Of a stretch of 64,000 bases of DNA, positions 59,361 to 64,000 are shown piece by piece. Position 1 is the stretch's first letter. Each line of letters opens with the position of its first letter. A program made the position numbers and the translations under genes. The stretch spans positions 12,501,548-12,565,547 of the forward strand of contig OZ024884.1 in the NCBI GenBank assembly GCA_964017185.1, read 5' to 3'. Under the pieces are notes generated by a model. It saw only the letters and a list, made by a program, of their open reading frames with translations, ran no database searches and was not told the DNA's origin. The stretch comes from Rugalucina vietnamica. Lineage: Eukaryota; Mollusca; Bivalvia; Lucinida; Lucinidae.

Positions 59361-59402
<42 letters not shown>
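59353..59402 (+). repeat. poly-A tract
   Basis: (AAT)n leading into about 40 A. Confidence 0.95.
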
Positions 59403-59403
<1 letters not shown>

Positions 59404-59458
59404 ATTATGTATGTTTCGAAAAAAAAAACTGAGTATTTTAGCCATTGCCGCACGAAAG

Positions 59459-59538
59459 GTTTGTTGGATCATATTTGTAACAAATCATATATGTAACACA
59501 TTTGTTACGTACATGTTACAAATATGATCCAACAAAGG
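59459..59538. repeat. short near-perfect palindrome
   Basis: TTTGTTGGATCATATTTGTA (59460) is exactly inverted at the right (TACAAATATGATCCAACAAA to 59537), with GTTACGTACATGTTAC in the middle. Confidence 0.85.
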
Positions 59539-59584
59539 TTGTTTAAAGGGCCATGAACTTGTTTCCCCTTAATGCTTAACTTCA

Positions 59585-59752
59585 TTATTGCCACCTATTG
59601 GGAAAATAGCTGCTCATTCGGCTTACGATATGTTTCATGGTATAAGTACCTGATTGTTGGTTTGGTTTTTTCCCGCCTCGGTTTTTGGAGTGGGAATCTT
59701 TTTCTGATTGCGCCTTTTCCTGATCTTTGCCTACTTGTACCTTTTCAGTCTG
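59585..59752 (+). repeat. repeat H copy
   Basis: TTGCCACCTATTGGGAAAAT to TTGCCTACTTGTACCTTTT; nearly identical to 13285-13455. Confidence 0.8.
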
Positions 59753-59905
59753 AAAAAAGAAACTTGGTCAAAGTAATGCAGTGTAAATCGCATAGTTTTA
59801 GTCCTACTTCTCTTTCTCTCGCATTTAATACAAACCAACGTGGTCAACATATAAAGATTTTACGGCTCTGTCTGTTACAATACGATTGAAAAAAATGGCT
59901 AATTA

Positions 59906-60182
59906 CATTACGAAAACTTGCCCATGTAACATACACAGATTTTTTTTTCTCATAAGGAAAAAAAATGAGATAAAAATGAAAATTTCAGTGGAAAAAGTTC
60001 CATTTTTTTATGTTTTCGCTCAAAACATACATTGTGGATACACGTTAGACTAACGAGTACCCACAATGCATGTTCTGGATCAGAAATAAGAAAAATAGGT
60101 ACACCCCTGCATACCCCAGTTTTACTATATAAAAGTGGGGTGTAAGGGGTATACATGATTTCACAGACATGTTTCCCTGATA
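59906..60182 (+). mobile_element. MITE-B copy, palindrome mostly deleted
   Basis: CATTACGAAAACTTGCCCAT start, GGATACACGTTAGACTAACG at the deleted palindrome, end CATGTTTCCCTGATA. Confidence 0.88.
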
Positions 60183-60189
60183 CATGCAT

Positions 60190-60610
60190 GTATGCTACCC
60201 ATTTCCATTGAATGTCTCATACACATTATGTCTCTTACACATTATGGAGACATTCTGTTATGGTGTACCAAGTCGAAACCAACGGTAGTTTAGACACGTT
60301 AAGTACAATACACTATACTGAACATCCATTTCGCACAATTTCAAGCAAATAAACCCAGACAAAATTTAACGCAAGGGTTTACTGTCGAGAAATTATTTAG
60401 AGGTTTACAACCTAATCAAACTTCAAAAGGTTTTCACAGGAAATAAACACTTTTTAATACCCCAAATATCCAAATTTAAGTGAAATTATATTTTATTAGA
60501 TGCGCTTAAAGTTTATAACCCAAAGCCCCATTAGAGTAATTATTTTAAAACCAGACAAATAGAATGGATAAATAAAGTAACTTCGATATGATAGAATTTT
60601 TTTCATATAC
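60190..60610. other. no features recognised
   Basis: AT-rich; a short CATTATG..ACACATTATG duplication at about 60222-60245. Confidence 0.3.
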
Positions 60611-60615
60611 AATGT

Positions 60616-60619
60616 CACG

Positions 60620-60656
<37 letters not shown>

Positions 60657-60700
60657 AACTCGGCCGGGATTCGATCTCGGGTCCTTGCATATACATGCAT
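60616..60700 (-). mobile_element. SINE end: poly-A tract with tRNA-like B box
   Basis: Minus strand: CCGAGATCGAATCCCGGCCG followed by a T-run (poly-A on + strand at 60617-60653). Only part of a tRNA-like head remains. Confidence 0.5.
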
Positions 60701-60713
60701 GTATGCCCTTTTG

Positions 60714-60806
60714 AACCCCACTATAGTAAAACCTGGGTGTACAAGTGTATACAATTTTTTGCTCTAAAACACAGGCAGATTGTGGGTACTCGTTAGAACT
60801 GCCTTG
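60714..60806 (-). mobile_element. MITE-B right-half fragment
   Basis: CACTATAGTAAAACCTGGGT, TTTGCTCTAAAACACAGG, GATTGTGGGTACTCGTTAGA. Confidence 0.7.
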
Positions 60807-60834
60807 CTGTATGGTGTCATACATCCCACTCAAT

Positions 60835-60945
60835 GACTCCTGTCATATGGGGAGCAGTGCTTCGGTTTAAAGCCCCACAGAGAGGCTGAAGAAGCCCGGG
60901 ATCAAACTATCGACCCCCTGAATTACAGTGCTGGTCTTTTTGTGT
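60835..60945 (-). mobile_element. SINE fragment
   Basis: CCCGGGATCAAACTATCGAC and CCCCTGAATTACAGTGCTGG reversed give a tRNA-like B box and anticodon arm. Confidence 0.45.
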
Positions 60946-60961
60946 GGATATATTTGAAATT

Positions 60962-61200
60962 CATCAGGAAAACATATTCAAGTTACAATACCCCCTTGAA
61001 CACCAATATTATGTAGCAAAACTGTGGTTCACAGGGGGACACATTTATTTTTTTGCTCCAAAACATAGATTGTCGGTACCCACAATCATTGTTTTGAGCA
61101 AATATATTAAAATATCAAACATTTTTTCCAATAAAATTTTCATTTTTTACTGCTTAAAAAATCCGTATATACATTGCGGCATGGGCAAGTTTTCGCAATT
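60962..61200 (-). mobile_element. MITE-B copy, head-to-head with the next
   Basis: CATCAGGAAAACATATTCAA start, GCATGGGCAAGTTTTCGCAA end; palindrome reduced to GATTGTCGGTACCCACAATC. Confidence 0.85.
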
Positions 61201-61476
61201 ATTACGAAAACTTGCCCATGCAATAAACAGAGAATTTTCGAGCTTTAAAATTGAAAATTTTCAACCGAAAAAGTTTGATATTTTTCTAATTTTTGCTCAA
61301 AACATAGATTGTGGGAACACGTTAGAACCGCCTCGGCGAGGCGGTTCTAACGAGTACCCACAACCTATGTTTTGGAGCAAAAATAAGAAAAAAGGTATAC
61401 CCCTGCATACCCCAGTTTTGCTATATAAAAGTGGGGTTGAAGGGGGTATTTATTGCACGGACATGTTTTCCTGATG
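61200..61476 (+). mobile_element. MITE-B copy, complete and the cleanest
   Basis: ATTACGAAAACTTGCCCATG start; perfect palindrome centre AACCGCCTCGGCGAGGCGGTT; CTATATAAAAGTGGGG; end ATGTTTTCCTGATG. Confidence 0.92.
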
Positions 61477-61864
61477 TTATGTCGTCTTTTAGTGTGACCT
61501 TATTTGTATTGTGAGTGACCTGGGACCAAACAATGTATGCCCCCGAAAACATGTCGGTTTCTTAGAGTTTCCATTTGTATTAGTAAACGATAATATTTGC
61601 GAGGGATTTTAGTACCTAACAGTTTTGTTACAAATTTGAATAGTTCAAATATTTTGATATGTTTCCGACTTAAACTTTATGTATGTTTACATTAACTGTA
61701 TTAAGTTGTTAAAAGTCAACACAGTTCTAGTATGTACAAACGTCTTATGGAGTGATAGCCCACTTAAAATGTCAAAATCTCCACAATGGATGGGAAGATA
61801 GGTTTTGATTGAGTATTTTCACTTTCTTTGATTACGATAAATCATTGATAACAGCACTATAGCT
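61477..61864. other. no features recognised
   Basis: AT-rich spacer between MITEs. Confidence 0.3.
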
Positions 61865-62106
61865 TGAGCCGGAACGCCAGAAAACCGGTCTTCGAGGTTT
61901 CCGATCAGGTCCGACATAAAACAGCCTGTATAGTCTCAGAAGAAAGCTAGAAACTTAAAATTTTGGGTATGAGTAGAGGAGAAATTGTACTATCCGTGTA
62001 GCGAAAACAAAGGCGCTGATCAGCTGTGCAGTAACAGTAACTGCACAGCTGATCTGCGCCTTTGTTTTCGCACAGGCAAAAAACCGGTTTTCTCATGACG
62101 CGGCTC
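61865..62106 (+). mobile_element. MITE-A copy
   Basis: GAGCCGGAACGCCAGAAAAC; core arms CTGTGCAG / CTGCACAG around a GTAACAGTAAC loop. Confidence 0.88.
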
Positions 62107-62165
62107 ACACTATAACATAAGTATAATGCCAGGATAAATGCGCTGATAAAACTTTGCTTTGATAT

Positions 62166-62399
62166 GAGCCGCCTCGTGGGAAAACCAACAATGTGGTTTC
62201 CGAACAGGTCCGACACAAACCGACCTGTACAGTCACAGAAGAGAGCTACAAGCTTGAAATTTCGGATTTAAGTAGAAGAGGAATTGTACTATTCGTGTTG
62301 CGAAAACAAAGGCGCTGATCAGCTTCGCGGTTACCGCGAAGCTGATCTGCGTCTTTGTTTTCGCATATGCAGATTGTTGGTTTTCCCATAAGGCGGCTT
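62166..62399 (+). mobile_element. MITE-A copy, ATAT duplication
   Basis: Complete; perfect core arms CTTCGCGG / CCGCGAAG; ATAT on both flanks. Only about 60 bases after the previous copy. Confidence 0.92.
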
Positions 62400-62967
62400 A
62401 TATAATATTCTTTTCGTAATAATTGCATTTTGAAAAATAATGGGTGATTTAAGTTGTTAAGTTTGATTTTTCACTAAAATACTAGTATAACTATGCATAA
62501 ATCAACAGATGAATTATCTAAATGGCACTTTTCGCATTGTTATAAGGGTAACAGATGTCTATATAACATTCTTTTAATGCATTTGTTTCTAAAATGCACG
62601 TCACGGTTTCTTTCATTTATTACATACAAATACGCATGAATGTTGCTTATTGCAACTGAAGTACATTGCGAAGAGCACAGTCCCTCCAATACTGCGTTTA
62701 CACTATGTTTCCGGCGGCCCCGGCAGCCCCGTTTGCTCGAAACGTAGCGACGTGCCGTGGAATTTTGGTCATATATTTCTCTGTTTTCAATGTTAAGTTT
62801 TTTTACGTTGTAGTACGACCGTGGTAGTGATAAGCCGGTGTGTCACGGAGCCGTCAGGTACGTTACGGTTATCCACGATCTATCACGATTATTAGCACGT
62901 TCTATTACGACCTGTTACATTCTTATTCGGTCAGTTGCGTTTTGGCCAAGCGTAACACGTTTTTTTT
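62400..62967. other. no features recognised
   Basis: Contains a short CG-rich patch (about 62700-62760) and TTACG-rich words (about 62800-62960) but no supported gene. Confidence 0.3.
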
Positions 62968-64000
62968 AGCTCACCTGAGCCGAAGGCTCACAGGTGAGCT
63001 TATAGTATACCCATGCTTCGGCGTCCGTCCGTCGTCCGTCGTCCACAATTTCAAAGATCCGCTTGGCCAATCAAAGCCAAACTTCATGTGGAGCATCCTT
63101 AGGAAGGGGGAACGAAAGTTTATATAAATGGTCCAGGTCACATGACCAAGATCTTCTTCTCCAGAACCAGTGGGCCGATCTCCACGAAACTTGGTATGTA
63201 GCATCGGGGACGCGGGCCCATCATAGTTTATATAAATCATGACCCTACAATGACCTTGATCTATTTTACGACAAGGTCAACCTAGGTCGCCAATGCATTT
63301 GAATGGGAAAAAATGGTAAGATGCTATTTAATGGGTAAAACTTACTGGGAATAGGCAAATGAAAGTTTGTATAAATGGTCAAGGTCACATGACCAAGATG
63401 GCCGCCATGGCTATGATTTTGAAACTTGGTATGAAGCATATATGACCATGTTAATGGAAAATTTTACCCTTGGGGGGTTGTCTGCCCCTGCCCCGGGGCT
63501 TTGAAGCATCTGGGAATGGAGCTCTACAAAATTTATATAAATCATGTCCCTGGGATGACCTTGACCTATTTTACGGCAAGGTCAACTTAGGTCTCCCATG
63601 CATTGGAATGGGAAAAAATAGGAAAATGTAATTAAATGGCAGAAAACTTGCTAGAAATGAGCAAATGGACAGAAGATTTATGTTTAAGAAAATATTTTGG
63701 GCCCAGGGGGTTGTCTGCCCCTGCCCCGGGGCTATATACATGTATATGACCATAATATTGAAACATCTTCTTCTCTGAAACCACTTGGCCAATCAAAGCC
63801 AAACTTTGTGTGGAACATCCTTAGGAAGAGGGAATGAAAGTTTGTATAAATGGTCAAGGTCACATGACCAAGATGGCCGCCATGGCTATAAATAGCAAAA
63901 ACGTTTAAAAATCTTCTTCTTCAGAACCAGAAGGCCTATGATTTTGAAACTTGGTATGAAGCATCTGGGAATGGAGCTCTACAAAGTTTATATAAATCAT
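62968..64000 (+). repeat. repeat D copy, runs off the window
   Basis: TAGCTCACCTGAGCCGAAGG hairpin head, GCGTCCGTCCGTCGTCCGTC, then units with CTTGGCCAATCAAAGCCAAA, GACCAAGATGGCCGCCATGG and TGACCTTGACCTATTTTACG. Confidence 0.88.

Noticed and set aside
60944-61474. 176-codon plus-strand frame
   Set aside because: Runs through two MITE-B copies; translation of repeat sequence.

Overview
The window looks like nuclear DNA of a bivalve (or at least lophotrochozoan) mollusc. It is AT-rich and intron-rich, it holds one animal gene with long introns, and almost everything else is dispersed repeat: foldback elements with inverted termini, tRNA-derived SINEs, tandem-repeat-bearing elements and minisatellites. 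The phylum call is inference from the gene and the repeat style; no search was run.

The only gene I can assemble is a p55-type MAGUK scaffold of the MPP2/MPP6 (PALS2) group on the + strand, with 13 coding exons between 22718 and 41703. Every splice junction I propose keeps frame and gives 565 codons plus stop: two L27 domains, PDZ, SH3, a lysine-rich HOOK and a guanylate kinase-like domain ending in the motif QWVPVNWVY. Such proteins are non-enzymatic scaffolds that tie membrane receptors and cell-adhesion molecules to protein 4.1/actin and polarity complexes.

Layout. 1-22 kb is gene-free repeat land: a nuclear-receptor-palindrome repeat, a 180-bp tandem array, a roughly 4.3-kb inverted-repeat element with subterminal palindromes (about 2.64-6.95 kb), two related AACTCGAAA minisatellites, a duplicated foldback element, a 5'-truncated LINE open frame (16246-17298), a 1.27-kb inverted-repeat element with a THAP-like start, and a very short LTR element (19970-20385). 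22.7-41.7 kb is the MAGUK gene, whose introns are filled with two MITE families, repeats and SINEs. 42-64 kb is downstream repeat DNA: more MITEs, a 1.05-kb 30/21-bp satellite, a CpG-rich TACGTA-type repeat and the start of a long AGGTCA-bearing repeat that runs off the end.

Most noteworthy: (1) the gene carries separate tandem duplications of three coding exons (exon 4, exon 10, exon 13 plus its 3'UTR), mostly decayed, plus a 21-bp duplication of a splice donor that makes two in-frame donors; (2) MITE-A, about 23 copies, has at least four hairpin-core variants in which both arms have changed together; (3) MITE-B, 14 copies, carries a conserved TATATAAAAG box, and one copy sits inside a decayed exon duplicate so the intact exon gives the empty site; (4) an array of GTTACGTATGTTAC-type palindromes arranged as mirror-image subterminal sites. 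No CRISPR, operon or prokaryotic system is present.
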